NCBI GenBank assembly: GCA_963830165.1
Contig: CAWHKZ010000005.1
Coordinates: 496,001 to 560,000 of the forward strand
Source: Bog-756 sp963830165
GTDB lineage: Bacteria; Actinomycetota; Acidimicrobiia; Acidimicrobiales; RAAP-2
DNA: 64,000 nucleotides
Reading direction: 5' to 3'
In this document: one piece after another, positions 7,998-18,396 of the stretch
Layout: every line of letters starts with the position of its first letter
How positions within the stretch are numbered: position 1 is the first letter of the stretch
Notes under the pieces: generated by a model
What the model saw: the letters and a program-made list of their open reading frames with translations, nothing else
What the model was told of the DNA's origin: nothing
Database searches by the model: none
Made by a program: the position numbers and the translations under genes

Positions 7998-8662
7998 GGG
8001 GTTCTCCGTTCAGGGACGGGGTCGAAACCGTGGCCGCCCCACGGGGCACAGCGGGAGATGCGCCGCACCGCGAGCCACGTGCCCTTGGCCGCACCGTGGA
8101 CGTCGATGGCCTCGACGGCGTACTGCGAGCACGTGGGGAGGTAGCGGCACCCCGTCGGCCGGCCCACGCGGGCCATCTGGTAGGCGCGCACGGCCGAGAT
8201 CAAGCCCCGCGACGAGGTCGGCCGGGGTGTGCCACCCGAGGTGGCCTCCTCCTCGTGCTCATGGCCGATGTGGTCATTGACCAGGGAGTTCGTGTCGGTA
8301 TGGACGTCAGCCGGGTTCATCGGCCCACCGATTCCGGGGACCGGTTCGTCGCCTTGTCCAGTGCTCGGCTCATCGCCACCTTCAAATTCGTCGAAATCGA
8401 GAGCGGGCCCGCCCTCGACACTGCGCACCATGTAGGCGCCCACCGGCAGATCTGCGGCCTGTGCGGTCATGATGGCCCGCATACGGCGACGCAGCCGGTT
8501 GCGCTGCACGGCGTTACCCACCTTGCGGCTCACCGCGAATGCGACCTGGGATCGTTCCCACCCGGTGCGTGCCACGAAGGACACCGACACCGGACCGCTC
8601 CGACCCCGGGACGAGCTACGCCGCAGGTCGGCGAAGATCTCCCGGGACCTCACGGGTCCCAC
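7994..8662 (-). CDS. rnpA-yidD: In-frame RnpA-YidD fusion (RNase P protein plus membrane insertion factor)
   Basis: One uninterrupted frame encodes two normally separate proteins. Residues 1 to about 92 match RnpA, the protein subunit of RNase P: VRSREIFADLRR, the SQVAFAVSRKVGNAVQRNRLRRRMRAI signature in two parts around RNR, and a PVGAYMVR strand. An acidic, Gly/His-rich linker of about 60 residues follows. The last 70 or so residues match YidD: RPTGCRYLPTCSQYAVEAI, then the RRISRCAPWGGHGFDPVP end. The GTG at 8662 was chosen by fit to the RnpA start; it lies 17 bases past rpmH and has only a weak ribosome site. An internal ATG (MNPADVH) could start a separate YidD, but no stop codon divides the two domains. 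Confidence 0.85.
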   Translation of the reverse strand: MGPVRSREIFADLRRSSSRGRSGPVSVSFVARTGWERSQVAFAVSRKVGNAVQRNRLRRRMRAIMTAQAADLPVGAYMVRSVEGGPALDFDEFEGGDEPSTGQGDEPVPGIGGPMNPADVHTDTNSLVNDHIGHEHEEEATSGGTPRPTSSRGLISAVRAYQMARVGRPTGCRYLPTCSQYAVEAIDVHGAAKGTWLAVRRISRCAPWGGHGFDPVPERRTP

Positions 8663-8679
8663 ACCGGGGCGGCGCGGGG

Positions 8680-8814
8680 TCAGACCGAGAGGCGCTTGCG
8701 TCCCTTCGCCCGGCGGGCCTTGATGACCGCCTGACCTGCTTTGGTCGACATCCGCGAGCGGAACCCGTGGGTCTTGGCGCGTTTGCGCACGTTGGGTTGG
8801 TATGTCCGTTTCAT
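8680..8814 (-). CDS. rpmH: 50S ribosomal protein L34
   Basis: The 44-residue basic protein begins MKRTYQPNVRKRAKTHGFR and ends KARRAKGRKRLSV, diagnostic for L34, a small protein of the large subunit that folds against 23S rRNA. The ATG at 8814 is preceded by GGAAG about 6 bases away. It is the first gene of the rpmH-rnpA operon and diverges from dnaA, the usual bacterial arrangement. Confidence 0.97.
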   Translation of the reverse strand: MKRTYQPNVRKRAKTHGFRSRMSTKAGQAVIKARRAKGRKRLSV

Positions 8815-9107
8815 CCATCCACTTCCTTCCTCGCCCTGGACCGCGGACATCGGTGTCCCGTTCGGCAGGGGGCCCCGTCACTCGGGACTGGGCATTCGAC
8901 GTACATGCTACGCCGAAACATGCCTCCGGCTCTAGTCGGAGGCCGTGGGCACCGTCGCCGGGCACGGTGTACCGTTCCGACCCCGGGCACGCTACCGGGC
9001 CCACCGGCAGGGGACGGGACCGAACGGTGTGCACAAGCCAGACCTCAGTGACCATGCAGTGACAGCGCCCCTCCGACCCGTGTGAGGGTGACACCGACCG
9101 ATGGTGC
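8815..9107. other. Divergent rpmH/dnaA promoter region
   Basis: No gene is seen. The stretch must hold promoters for the leftward rpmH operon and rightward dnaA. Two hairpins are visible: GCCTCCG/CGGAGGC (8922-8943) and CACCGT/ACGGTG (8950-8969). I cannot assign -35 and -10 boxes with confidence in this GC-rich DNA. Confidence 0.5.
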
Positions 9108-9139
9108 TCGTCCACAGCTGTGGAGAACTTTGTGGACCA
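9108..9139. promoter_or_regulatory. Cluster of three DnaA-box-like sites at the dnaA 5' end
   Basis: TCGTCCACA (9108-9116) fits the actinobacterial DnaA-box pattern. TGTGGAGAA (9119-9127) and TGTGGACCA (9131-9139) are inverted near-matches. The first two lie across the 14-bp palindrome TCCACAGCTGTGGA (9111-9124). Position just ahead of dnaA suggests autoregulation by DnaA. Confidence 0.6.
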
Positions 9140-9167
9140 ATTGCGCAGTCAAAGGGCGGAGGCCCAC

Positions 9168-10547
9168 GTGAACGATACCGACGACCTGTGGACATCCTGC
9201 GCCGACGCCCTCCGCGAGCAGGTGTCGGACGCCATCTGGCAGGCCTACCTGTCCGGTGTCACCCCGGTCTCCATCGAAGAGAGCAAGATCGTGCTCGGCG
9301 TGCCCAACAAGCTGATCCGCGACCGGGTCGAGGCGCGCTTCCTCGGACTCATCCAGGACACCATGACCGCCACGCTCGGACGCGACCTGGTGGTCCAGCT
9401 CGAGGTCGTGGCCCGGGCCGAGGAGCGCGAGCCCTTCCCCGTGCTCGACTCGGCGGTCGACGACGACGGGCCTCCCGCGCCGCCGGCCCGGGTGGTCGGC
9501 CGGCAGGACCCCTCCTCCTCCCAGGCCCTCGATCCCCGGTACACCTTCGAGACCTTCGTCATCGCCTCGTCGAACCGCTTCGCTCACGCCGCCGCACAGT
9601 CGGTGGCCGAGTCGCCGGCCCGGTCCTACAACCCCCTCTTCATCTACGGCGACGCCGGTCTGGGCAAGACCCACCTGCTCCACGCCATCGGCAACTACGT
9701 GATCGAGAACTTCGGCGGGCGCAACGTGCGCTACGTGACCACCGAGACCTACATGAACGAGTTCGTGGACGCCATCCGCCACAGCTCGACGACGGCCTTC
9801 AAGCGTCGGTACCGCGAGTGCGACGTGCTCCTGATCGACGACGTCCAGTTCATGGAGCGCAAGGAGTCGCTCCAGGAGGAGTTCTTCCACACCTTCAACT
9901 CCCTCTACGGCGCGTCCAAGCAGATCGTCCTCACCTCCGACCGGCCGCCCAAGTCGATCGCCACCCTCGAGGACCGCCTCCGTAGCCGGTTTCTCTCCGG
10001 GCTGATCACCGAGGTCCAGCCGCCCGAGCTCGAGACGCGCCTGGCCATCCTTCAGACCAAGGCCGAGCACGAGCACGCTGACGTACCCGACGACGTGCTC
10101 GAGTTCATCGCCACCCACGTGAAGGAGAACATCCGGGAGCTCGAAGGCGCCCTCATCCGCGTGACCGCCTTCGCCAGCCTCAACCACCAGCCCATGAGCA
10201 TGGAGCTGGCCGAGGAGGTCCTGTCGGACATCGTCTCGGCCGATCAGCCCCGCCGGATCACCCCCCAGGTGATCCTGGAGGCCACCTCGGAGTCCTTCGG
10301 GTTCTCGGTCGAGGAGCTGTGCGGGCCGAATCGACGGCGGCCGCTGGTGACCGCACGCCAGGTGAGCATGTACGTCTTCCGGGAGCTCACCGACTTCAGC
10401 TACCCGGCCATCGGGCGCGAATTCGGCGGCCGCGACCACTCCACGGTCATGCACGCCGTCGAGAAGATCGCCGGGCTCATGAAGGAGCGCCAGCAGATCT
10501 ACAACCAGGTCACCGACCTCATCGTCCGCATAAAGAGCGGCTCGTGA
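9168..10547 (+). CDS. dnaA: Chromosomal replication initiator DnaA
   Basis: DnaA-ATP oligomerises on DnaA boxes and melts oriC. The 459-residue form has domain I (DLWTSCADALREQVSDAIWQAYL), a short variable domain II, the AAA+ domain with Walker A GDAGLGKTH (about 161-169) and Walker B VLLIDDVQF, an arginine-finger region (LEDRLRSRF), and the C-terminal domain IV signature GREFGGRDHSTVMHA that contacts DnaA boxes. I chose the GTG at 9168 because GGGCGGAGG lies 6 bases before it and domain I begins right after. A GTG at 9120 adds 16 residues but overlaps the DnaA-box cluster. Confidence 0.97.
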   Translation: MNDTDDLWTSCADALREQVSDAIWQAYLSGVTPVSIEESKIVLGVPNKLIRDRVEARFLGLIQDTMTATLGRDLVVQLEVVARAEEREPFPVLDSAVDDDGPPAPPARVVGRQDPSSSQALDPRYTFETFVIASSNRFAHAAAQSVAESPARSYNPLFIYGDAGLGKTHLLHAIGNYVIENFGGRNVRYVTTETYMNEFVDAIRHSSTTAFKRRYRECDVLLIDDVQFMERKESLQEEFFHTFNSLYGASKQIVLTSDRPPKSIATLEDRLRSRFLSGLITEVQPPELETRLAILQTKAEHEHADVPDDVLEFIATHVKENIRELEGALIRVTAFASLNHQPMSMELAEEVLSDIVSADQPRRITPQVILEATSESFGFSVEELCGPNRRRPLVTARQVSMYVFRELTDFSYPAIGREFGGRDHSTVMHAVEKIAGLMKERQQIYNQVTDLIVRIKSGS

Positions 10548-10820
10548 TCGCACTCCGTCCATCCGGAGCTTGTGCCCATCCTGTGGATATCCCTGGGTGG
10601 AACCGGTCCGACTCTGTGAACTCCGGTGAACTTTTCCATAACAGGACACCGCTCGGACATCCGACAACCCCGTCCGCTCCCGGACCGGGGACGGACCGTG
10701 GATATCCAGAGTGCCTCCCACCAGGGAGAACTACTGTCCGTCCACAATCCACAACCCTTACTACCATCACTAGAAATTTCAATTAACTAACTGAGAAGCA
10801 ATGCGAGAAAGGATTTCTTC
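10548..10820. other. oriC: Probable chromosomal origin oriC
   Basis: The 273-base gap between dnaA and dnaN is the established actinobacterial origin location. DnaA-box-like sites include TGTGGATAT (10582-10590, inverted), CCGTCCACA (10738-10746) and CAATCCACA (10745-10753). Directly after the last pair comes an AT-rich tract (about 10757-10796) that begins TTACTACCATCACTAG, resembling the trinucleotide-phased DnaA-trio element of unwinding regions. It ends just before the dnaN ribosome site. The boxes are few compared with Streptomyces. Confidence 0.75.
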
Positions 10821-11960
10821 GTGAAGTTTCGATGCGAGCGTGACTCGTTGGTGGAGGTGCTGACGACGGCCGGCCGGGCTGTCGGTACCCGCTCGTCCGC
10901 GCAGATGGTCCTGAGTGGCGTCCGCATCGAGTCGGTGGGAAACCATCTCTCGGTCATCGGAACGGACCTCGACCTCACCGTGCACGTCTCCACCGAGGCC
11001 ATCGGGATCACCGATGGCGTGTGCGTGGCCCCGGCCAAGCTCCTGGCCGACATCGTGCGTTCGCTCGAGCCGGGTGCGGTGACCATCGAAGCCGAGGGCG
11101 AGAAGGTCGAGATCGGGGCGGCCCGGTCGCGCTTCAGCCTCCGGACCTTCCCGGTGGCCGACTTCCCGACGCTTCCCGAGCCGCCCGACCCGGCCACGTT
11201 CCTGCCCGCCACCGGACTGGCCAGCGCGCTGCGCCAGGTCGTGCGCGCCGCTTCGAGCGACGATGCCCGCCCGCTGCTGACCGGTGTGCTGATCGCTCCC
11301 GAGGGCAGCGGGGTGCGGCTGGTGGCGACCGACTCCTACCGACTCGCCCTGCGCGACATCGAGGGAAGCGACGCGTTCGTCGGTACCGCGCAGATCCTCG
11401 TGCCCGCCCGGGCCCTGGCCGAGTTGCAGCGCCTGTCGGTGCTCAGCTCGCCTGCCAAGGGTGACTCGGGCGAGGGGGAGGGCGACGACGCGGTGGTCGG
11501 ACTGTCCATCGGCGACCACGACGTGACCTTCGCCGCCGGCGACGTCAAGGTGAGCACCCGTCTGCTCGACGGCACCTACCCCGACTACCGCCAGCTGATC
11601 CCGGCCGAGTACCCGAACCGCCTCCACGTGGGGAAGGACTCGCTGCTCGACGCCCTGCGCCGCGTGCGCCTGTTGGTGCGGGACAACACCACCCCGGTGC
11701 GGTTGTCGATGCGCCACGGCGGGGTCGACCTGACGGTGGTGTCCCAGGAGGTGGGCGATGCCAGCGAGACGGTGGACGCCGACTTCGAGGGCGAGGACCT
11801 GACCATCGCGTTCAACCCGACGTACCTCATCGACGGCGTCGAGGCCGTATCCGGGGACGAAGTGCTGCTGGAGACGGTGGACGCCACGAAGCCGGCCACG
11901 GTGCGGGCCGCGGAGGAGACCGACTTCCGGTACCTGCTCATGCCCGTGCGCGTGTCCTGA
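10821..11960 (+). CDS. dnaN: DNA polymerase III beta sliding clamp
   Basis: The beta clamp is a ring-shaped dimer that tethers polymerase III and repair proteins to DNA. The 379-residue protein has three clamp domains. Recognisable segments are the N-terminal MKFRCERDSLVEVLTTAGRA, the VATDSYRLALRD motif of domain II, DGTYPDYRQLIP at the start of domain III, and the FRYLLMPVR end that closes the client-binding pocket. The GTG start is preceded by GAGAAAGGA at about 8 bases. It lies directly downstream of oriC and upstream of recF. Confidence 0.97.
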   Translation: MKFRCERDSLVEVLTTAGRAVGTRSSAQMVLSGVRIESVGNHLSVIGTDLDLTVHVSTEAIGITDGVCVAPAKLLADIVRSLEPGAVTIEAEGEKVEIGAARSRFSLRTFPVADFPTLPEPPDPATFLPATGLASALRQVVRAASSDDARPLLTGVLIAPEGSGVRLVATDSYRLALRDIEGSDAFVGTAQILVPARALAELQRLSVLSSPAKGDSGEGEGDDAVVGLSIGDHDVTFAAGDVKVSTRLLDGTYPDYRQLIPAEYPNRLHVGKDSLLDALRRVRLLVRDNTTPVRLSMRHGGVDLTVVSQEVGDASETVDADFEGEDLTIAFNPTYLIDGVEAVSGDEVLLETVDATKPATVRAAEETDFRYLLMPVRVS

Positions 11961-11984
11961 CCAGCGCGTCGCCCCGGTAGCCCC

Positions 11985-13079
11985 GTGCACCTCGTCTCGT
12001 TGGCCGTCACCGACTTCCGCAATCTGGCCGAGACGGTGATCGAGCCCGACCCGGAGGGGACCACGGTCATCACCGGCGGCAACGGCTCCGGCAAGACCAG
12101 CCTGCTCGAGGCGACCGCGTACCTGGCCACGCTGCGGTCCTTCCGCGGGTCGCCGAAGGAGGCACTGGTGCGCCGGGGGACGGACCGGGCCATCCTCCGG
12201 GCCGAGACCCGGGTGGAGGACCGCACCCTGACCATCGAGGCCGAGGTGACCTCGGCGGGCCGCTCCCGCACCCAGGTGAACCGTCAGGTCGTCCGCCGCC
12301 GGGGCGATCTCCACGAAGCGCTGCGGGTCACGGTGTTCTCCCCCGAGGACATCGGGGTGGTGCGCTCCGGACCGGCCGACCGCCGACGGTTCCTCGACGA
12401 GACGCTCGCCGTGGTCGATCCCAAGGCCGCCCGCTCGGTCGAGGAGGTCGAGAAGGTGCTGCGCCAGCGCGCCGCACTGCTGCGGACCCCGGGCCGCACG
12501 CTCCCGCCGGACGCCGCCGTCACCCTCGACGTCTGGGACGCCCGCCTGGACGAGGCCGGCAGCCGTCTGGTGGAGGCCCGGGAGGAGCTGGTCGCCCACC
12601 TGGCACCGCTGGCCACCAGGCACTATGGGCGCCTGGCCGGCGAACCCACCGAGATCGGGCTGGCCTACCAGAGGTCCTGGACCGGCCCCTTGCTCGACGC
12701 CCTGACGGCTGCCCGCGACCACGACGTGCAACGGGGCGTGTCGACGGTCGGCCCCCACCGTGACGAGCTGGAACTCACGTTGGCCGGGCTGCCGTCGCGC
12801 ACCCACGCCTCCCAGGGCGAGCAGCGCTCACTCGCCCTGGCCCTGCAGTTGGCCGCCCACGAACTCGCCACCACGCGGCTGGGGTCGGCCCCGGTACTGC
12901 TGCTGGACGACGTGTTCTCCGAGCTCGATCCCCAGCGTTCGCGGGCACTGCTCGAGGGGCTCCCGCCCGGCCAGACCCTCCTGACGACGGCCCAACCGGC
13001 CCCGCCGGAGGTGACGCCGGCGAAGGTCTACACCATGGCCCACGGCGGCCACGTGACGGCCCCGGGGGGCGGCCCGTGA
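11985..13079 (+). CDS. recF: DNA replication and repair protein RecF
   Basis: RecF is an SMC-like ATPase that with RecOR loads RecA at gapped DNA. The 364-residue protein begins MHLVSLAVTDFRNL, with Walker A GGNGSGKTS at about 32-40. The ABC-type signature ASQGEQRSLALALQLA and the Walker B PVLLLDDVFSELDP lie in the C-terminal third. GTG is the start, 24 bases past dnaN. The stop overlaps the next gene (GTGAG), giving a dnaN-recF-dciA transcription unit. Confidence 0.96.
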   Translation: MHLVSLAVTDFRNLAETVIEPDPEGTTVITGGNGSGKTSLLEATAYLATLRSFRGSPKEALVRRGTDRAILRAETRVEDRTLTIEAEVTSAGRSRTQVNRQVVRRRGDLHEALRVTVFSPEDIGVVRSGPADRRRFLDETLAVVDPKAARSVEEVEKVLRQRAALLRTPGRTLPPDAAVTLDVWDARLDEAGSRLVEAREELVAHLAPLATRHYGRLAGEPTEIGLAYQRSWTGPLLDALTAARDHDVQRGVSTVGPHRDELELTLAGLPSRTHASQGEQRSLALALQLAAHELATTRLGSAPVLLLDDVFSELDPQRSRALLEGLPPGQTLLTTAQPAPPEVTPAKVYTMAHGGHVTAPGGGP

Positions 13080-13396
13080 GCCCGGAACCGCCCCACCGCC
13101 GGTACTCCGAGCCGAGGGCGCTCGACGGGTCCCTCGAGGCCTTGTCGAGGCGGCTCGGGATGGAGGGCGCCCACGGCGTCGGGCGCCTGTTCTCGGGGTG
13201 GCCGGAGATCGTGGGGGAGGCCATGGCCGAGCACGTCCAGCCGGTCCGGATCGACTCGACGGCCCTGGTGGTGACCGTCGACCACCCCGCCTGGGCCACC
13301 CAGGTCCGGCGCCTGGGGGACACCCTGCTGGATCGGGCCTCGGCCCACGCCGGCGTCGAGCGGCCGGCCCGCCTGGAGGTGCGGGTCCAGCGCTGA
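13076..13396 (+). CDS. DUF721 protein, DciA-like
   Basis: The 106-residue protein has the DUF721/DciA core: LSRRLGMEGAHGVGRLFSGWPEIVGEAMAEHVQPVRI, then a short beta segment STALVVTVDHPAWATQVRRL that is typical of the family. DciA-type proteins are thought to help load the DnaB helicase where no DnaC or DnaI exists. It overlaps the recF stop by four bases and precedes gyrB, the standard actinobacterial position. Function is by family only; the N-terminal extension found in Streptomyces and mycobacteria is short here. Confidence 0.85.
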   Translation: MSPEPPHRRYSEPRALDGSLEALSRRLGMEGAHGVGRLFSGWPEIVGEAMAEHVQPVRIDSTALVVTVDHPAWATQVRRLGDTLLDRASAHAGVERPARLEVRVQR

Positions 13397-13565
13397 GCGG
13401 GGCCCGGTGGGGCCGGGCATCGGCCCGGAGTGAGGCACCGGGCGGCTACACTGGGTCATTGGAATCGGGAGATGACCCGGGGGTCCGACAGGTGCCGTGG
13501 GCACGGTCGGCAACCCGTCGGGGCACCGGTTCCCACCCGCTAGAACACTGCGAAAGGGCGCGCCT

Positions 13566-15515
<1,950 letters not shown>

Positions 15516-15571
15516 GGCGGGCGCGGGGCTGGTGACGGACAGAGAAGTGACGACGCAGATAGGGACAGTGC

Positions 15572-18061
15572 ATGCCAGGACGTGACAACGAGGGCCGGGG
15601 CGGGTCCGACACCACCGACGACGTCGTCACCGGGTTCATCGAACCCATCGAGATCCAGGAGGAGATGGAGCGCTCGTTCCTCGAGTACTCCATGTCGGTG
15701 ATCGTCTCGCGGGCCCTCCCCGACGTGCGCGACGGCCTGAAGCCCGTCCACCGCCGGATCCTGTACTCCATGTACGACCAGCGCCTGCTGCCCGACCGGC
15801 CGCACACCAAGTGCGCCAAGGTCGTGGGCGACGTCATGGGCTCCTACCACCCCCATGGTGACTCGGCCATCTACGAGGCCCTCGCCCGCATGGTGCAGGA
15901 CTTCTCGATGCGTCATCCGCTCATCGACGGGCACGGCAACTTCGGCGGCACCGGCCCGGACGAGGGGCCTGCGGCCATGCGGTACACGGAGTGCCGGCTC
16001 GGGCCCCTGGCGCTGGAGCTGATGAACGGGATCGACCAGGAGACCGTCGACTTCGTCCCCAACTACGACGCCACCTCCGAGGAGCCCACGGTCCTGCCCG
16101 CGCGGTTCCCGAACATGCTGGTCAACGGCTCACAGGGCATCGCGGTGGGGATGGCCACGAACATCCCGCCCCACAACCTGGGTGAAGTGATCGACGCCAC
16201 CACCCACCTCCTCGAGCATCCCGACGCCACCCCGGACGAGCTCATGGAGTTCATCAAGGGACCGGACTTCCCGACGGGTGCCCTCATCCTCGGACGCCAG
16301 GGGATCCTCGACGCCCTGCGCACCGGGCGCGGTTCGATCAAGCTCCGAGCCGTCGCCGAGATCGAGGAAGCGCGCGACGGCGTGACGCGGATCGTCATCT
16401 CCGAGATGCCGTACCAGACCTCCATCGCCTCGGTCTCCAAGAAGATCGAGGACCTGGTCCGGGCCGGCGACCTCGACGGCATCGCCGAGGCCCAGGACGA
16501 CTCGTCGGGCGGCAAGACCCGGCTGGTCATCCGCCTGAAGCGGGACGCCAACGCCAACGTCGTCCTCAACAACCTGTTCAAGCAGACGCCGATGCAGACG
16601 ACGTTCAGCGTGAACGCCGTGGCCCTGGTCGACGGGGTCCCCCGCACCCTGAACGTCGCCCAGATGCTGACCCACTACGTGGCCCACCAGGTCGAGGTGG
16701 TCACCCGCAGGTCGGAGTTCCTCCTGGCCAAGGCCAAGGCACGGGCCCACGTCGTCGAAGGCCTGCTCAAGGCCATCGACATGCTGGACCAGGTCATCGC
16801 CACGATCCGCGGCTCCGACGACCGGCCCGCCGCCCTCGAGGCGCTGTGCGCCGCACCCTTCGACTTCTCGGAGGAACAGGCCAACCACATTCTCGACATG
16901 ACCCTGGCCCGCCTCACCCGGCTGGGCCGGACCAACCTCGAAGAGGAGCTGGCCAAGCTGCTCGAGGAGATCGCCGAGCTCGAGTCCATCCTGAACGACG
17001 ACGCCAAGCTGCGCGGCGTGATCGCCGGGGAGCTGGGGGTTATCCGCGAGAAGTTCGCCAACGAGCGCCGCACGGTCATCACCCACGACCCGGGCGACAT
17101 GAACGTGGAGGACCTGGTGGACGACGAGGAGATCGTCGTCACCCTCAGCCGGGCCGGCTACATCAAGGCCGTGTCCGCGGACGCCTTCCGGACCCAGGCC
17201 CGCGGCGGCCGTGGGGTCCAGGGAGCGAAGCTGAAGGAGGAGGACCTCATCGACGACGTGGTGCACACGTCGTCCCATGCCCACCTCCTGCTCTTCTCCA
17301 ACCGCGGTCGGGTGTTCCGCCTGCGGGCCCTCGAGATCCCGGTCAAGGAGCGCGCGCGCCGCGGCACGGCGGTCGTGAACCTCCTGCCGTTGGCGCCGAG
17401 CGAGAGCATCCAGGCCATCATCGGCACGCGCGACTTCCCCGAGGACAACTTCCTGGTGTTCGCCACCAAGCAGGGCCAGATCAAGAAGACGGCGTTCAGC
17501 GAGTACGACAAGTCGCGACGCGAGGGATTCATCGCCATCAACCTGCGGGACGGCGACGAGCTCGTCCGGGTGGTCGAGACCCACGGGGACGACGATGTGT
17601 TCATCGTGACCTCGTCGGGCATGACGATCCGGTTCAGCGAGCAGGACGTCCGGGCCATGGGACGCGACGCCGCAGGGGTCCGTGGCGTGCGCCTCAAGCC
17701 GGAGGACGTGGTCGTGTCGTGCGATGTCGCCCGGGACGAGGCCGACATCCTGATCGTGACCGATGCCGGCTACGGCAAGCGCACGAAGGTCGATCGATTC
17801 AATCGCCAGGCCCGCGGCGGCCAGGGAGTGCGCGGTATCAAGCTCACCGCCAAGCGCGGTCGGGTCGTGGCCGCCTTCATGGCCGGCCTGGACGACCAGC
17901 TGCTGCTCATCTCGAGCTCCGGAGTAGTCATCCGCACCGCGGTGCGCGAGATCGCCAGCCAGGGCCGGGACGCGACGGGTGTCCGGGTGATGAACCTGGG
18001 TGAGGGCGACGCGGTGGCGGCGGTGGCTCCCGTGGCGGGTGAGTCGGGTGGCGACGCCTGA
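15572..18061 (+). CDS. gyrA: DNA gyrase subunit A
   Basis: GyrA makes and rejoins the double-strand break. The 829-residue protein has the breakage-reunion domain with SYHPHGDSAIYEALARMVQDF, the region where quinolone resistance maps, and the catalytic Tyr in MRYTECRLGP. The C-terminal six-bladed pinwheel includes QARGGRGVQGAKL, a GyrA-box-like motif needed for DNA wrapping, with a second similar motif QARGGQGVRGIKL. At the quinolone-resistance positions the sequence keeps Ser in GDSAIYEA. It forms an operon with gyrB. Confidence 0.97.
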   Translation: MPGRDNEGRGGSDTTDDVVTGFIEPIEIQEEMERSFLEYSMSVIVSRALPDVRDGLKPVHRRILYSMYDQRLLPDRPHTKCAKVVGDVMGSYHPHGDSAIYEALARMVQDFSMRHPLIDGHGNFGGTGPDEGPAAMRYTECRLGPLALELMNGIDQETVDFVPNYDATSEEPTVLPARFPNMLVNGSQGIAVGMATNIPPHNLGEVIDATTHLLEHPDATPDELMEFIKGPDFPTGALILGRQGILDALRTGRGSIKLRAVAEIEEARDGVTRIVISEMPYQTSIASVSKKIEDLVRAGDLDGIAEAQDDSSGGKTRLVIRLKRDANANVVLNNLFKQTPMQTTFSVNAVALVDGVPRTLNVAQMLTHYVAHQVEVVTRRSEFLLAKAKARAHVVEGLLKAIDMLDQVIATIRGSDDRPAALEALCAAPFDFSEEQANHILDMTLARLTRLGRTNLEEELAKLLEEIAELESILNDDAKLRGVIAGELGVIREKFANERRTVITHDPGDMNVEDLVDDEEIVVTLSRAGYIKAVSADAFRTQARGGRGVQGAKLKEEDLIDDVVHTSSHAHLLLFSNRGRVFRLRALEIPVKERARRGTAVVNLLPLAPSESIQAIIGTRDFPEDNFLVFATKQGQIKKTAFSEYDKSRREGFIAINLRDGDELVRVVETHGDDDVFIVTSSGMTIRFSEQDVRAMGRDAAGVRGVRLKPEDVVVSCDVARDEADILIVTDAGYGKRTKVDRFNRQARGGQGVRGIKLTAKRGRVVAAFMAGLDDQLLLISSSGVVIRTAVREIASQGRDATGVRVMNLGEGDAVAAVAPVAGESGGDA

Positions 18062-18148
18062 TCCTCGGGCCGGCTGGGCGGCGGTCCCGGGCCACCCGCC
18101 GAGGTTGGTCACCCCCGGACGGTGGTGTAGCGTCAAGGTCCGGTTTGC

Positions 18149-18225
18149 GGGGCTATAGCTCAGTTGGTTAGAGCGCAGCACTGATAATGCTGAGGTCACA
18201 AGTTCGATTCTTGTTAGCCCCACCA
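18149..18225 (+). tRNA. ileT: tRNA-Ile (GAT)
   Basis: A complete 77-base cloverleaf is present. The acceptor stem is GGGGCTA paired with TAGCCCC, the D-arm contains AGCTCAGTTGGTTAGAGC, and the anticodon stem CAGCA/TGCTG encloses loop CTGATAA with anticodon GAT. The T-arm stem is ACAAG/CTTGT around TTCGATT. The CCA end is encoded. tRNA-Ile after gyrA is common in Actinobacteria. No adjacent tRNA-Ala is seen. Confidence 0.96.
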
Positions 18226-18396
18226 CCACCCTTCCTGGTAACGGGTTCGGCTCATCCTGGACGGGTCAGCTTCGCCTGATGCTCAAGCCACATCCGGCTC
18301 GTCGTCGACGCACTGCGGGCCGTCATGAGGGACGGCGAGACGGTGGGGTGGCGGATCCGTACGACGAGACTCGACTGTTCCTGGCAGGATGACCCG

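Noticed and set aside
8663..9115. Upstream extension of the rnpA-yidD frame across rpmH, as in Thermus rnpA
   Set aside because: The extension translates to a composition typical of an out-of-frame reading, has no ribosome site and overlaps the promoter region. The Thermus-type overlap stays possible but is unsupported.
9045..10721. 558-codon frame opposite dnaA
   Set aside because: It is antisense to an intact dnaA and contains Gly/Val/Leu/Asp-rich sequence expected from GC-rich codon shadows.
10779..12806. 675-codon frame opposite dnaN and recF
   Set aside because: It spans two confirmed genes in antisense and shows no domain or ribosome site.
18062..18148. Terminator hairpin after gyrA
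   Set aside because: CCTCGG and CCGAGG can pair at a distance, but the inner bases match poorly, so I do not call it.
16130..18229. 699-codon frame opposite gyrA and running through tRNA-Ile
   Set aside because: It crosses a tRNA gene and is antisense to gyrA.
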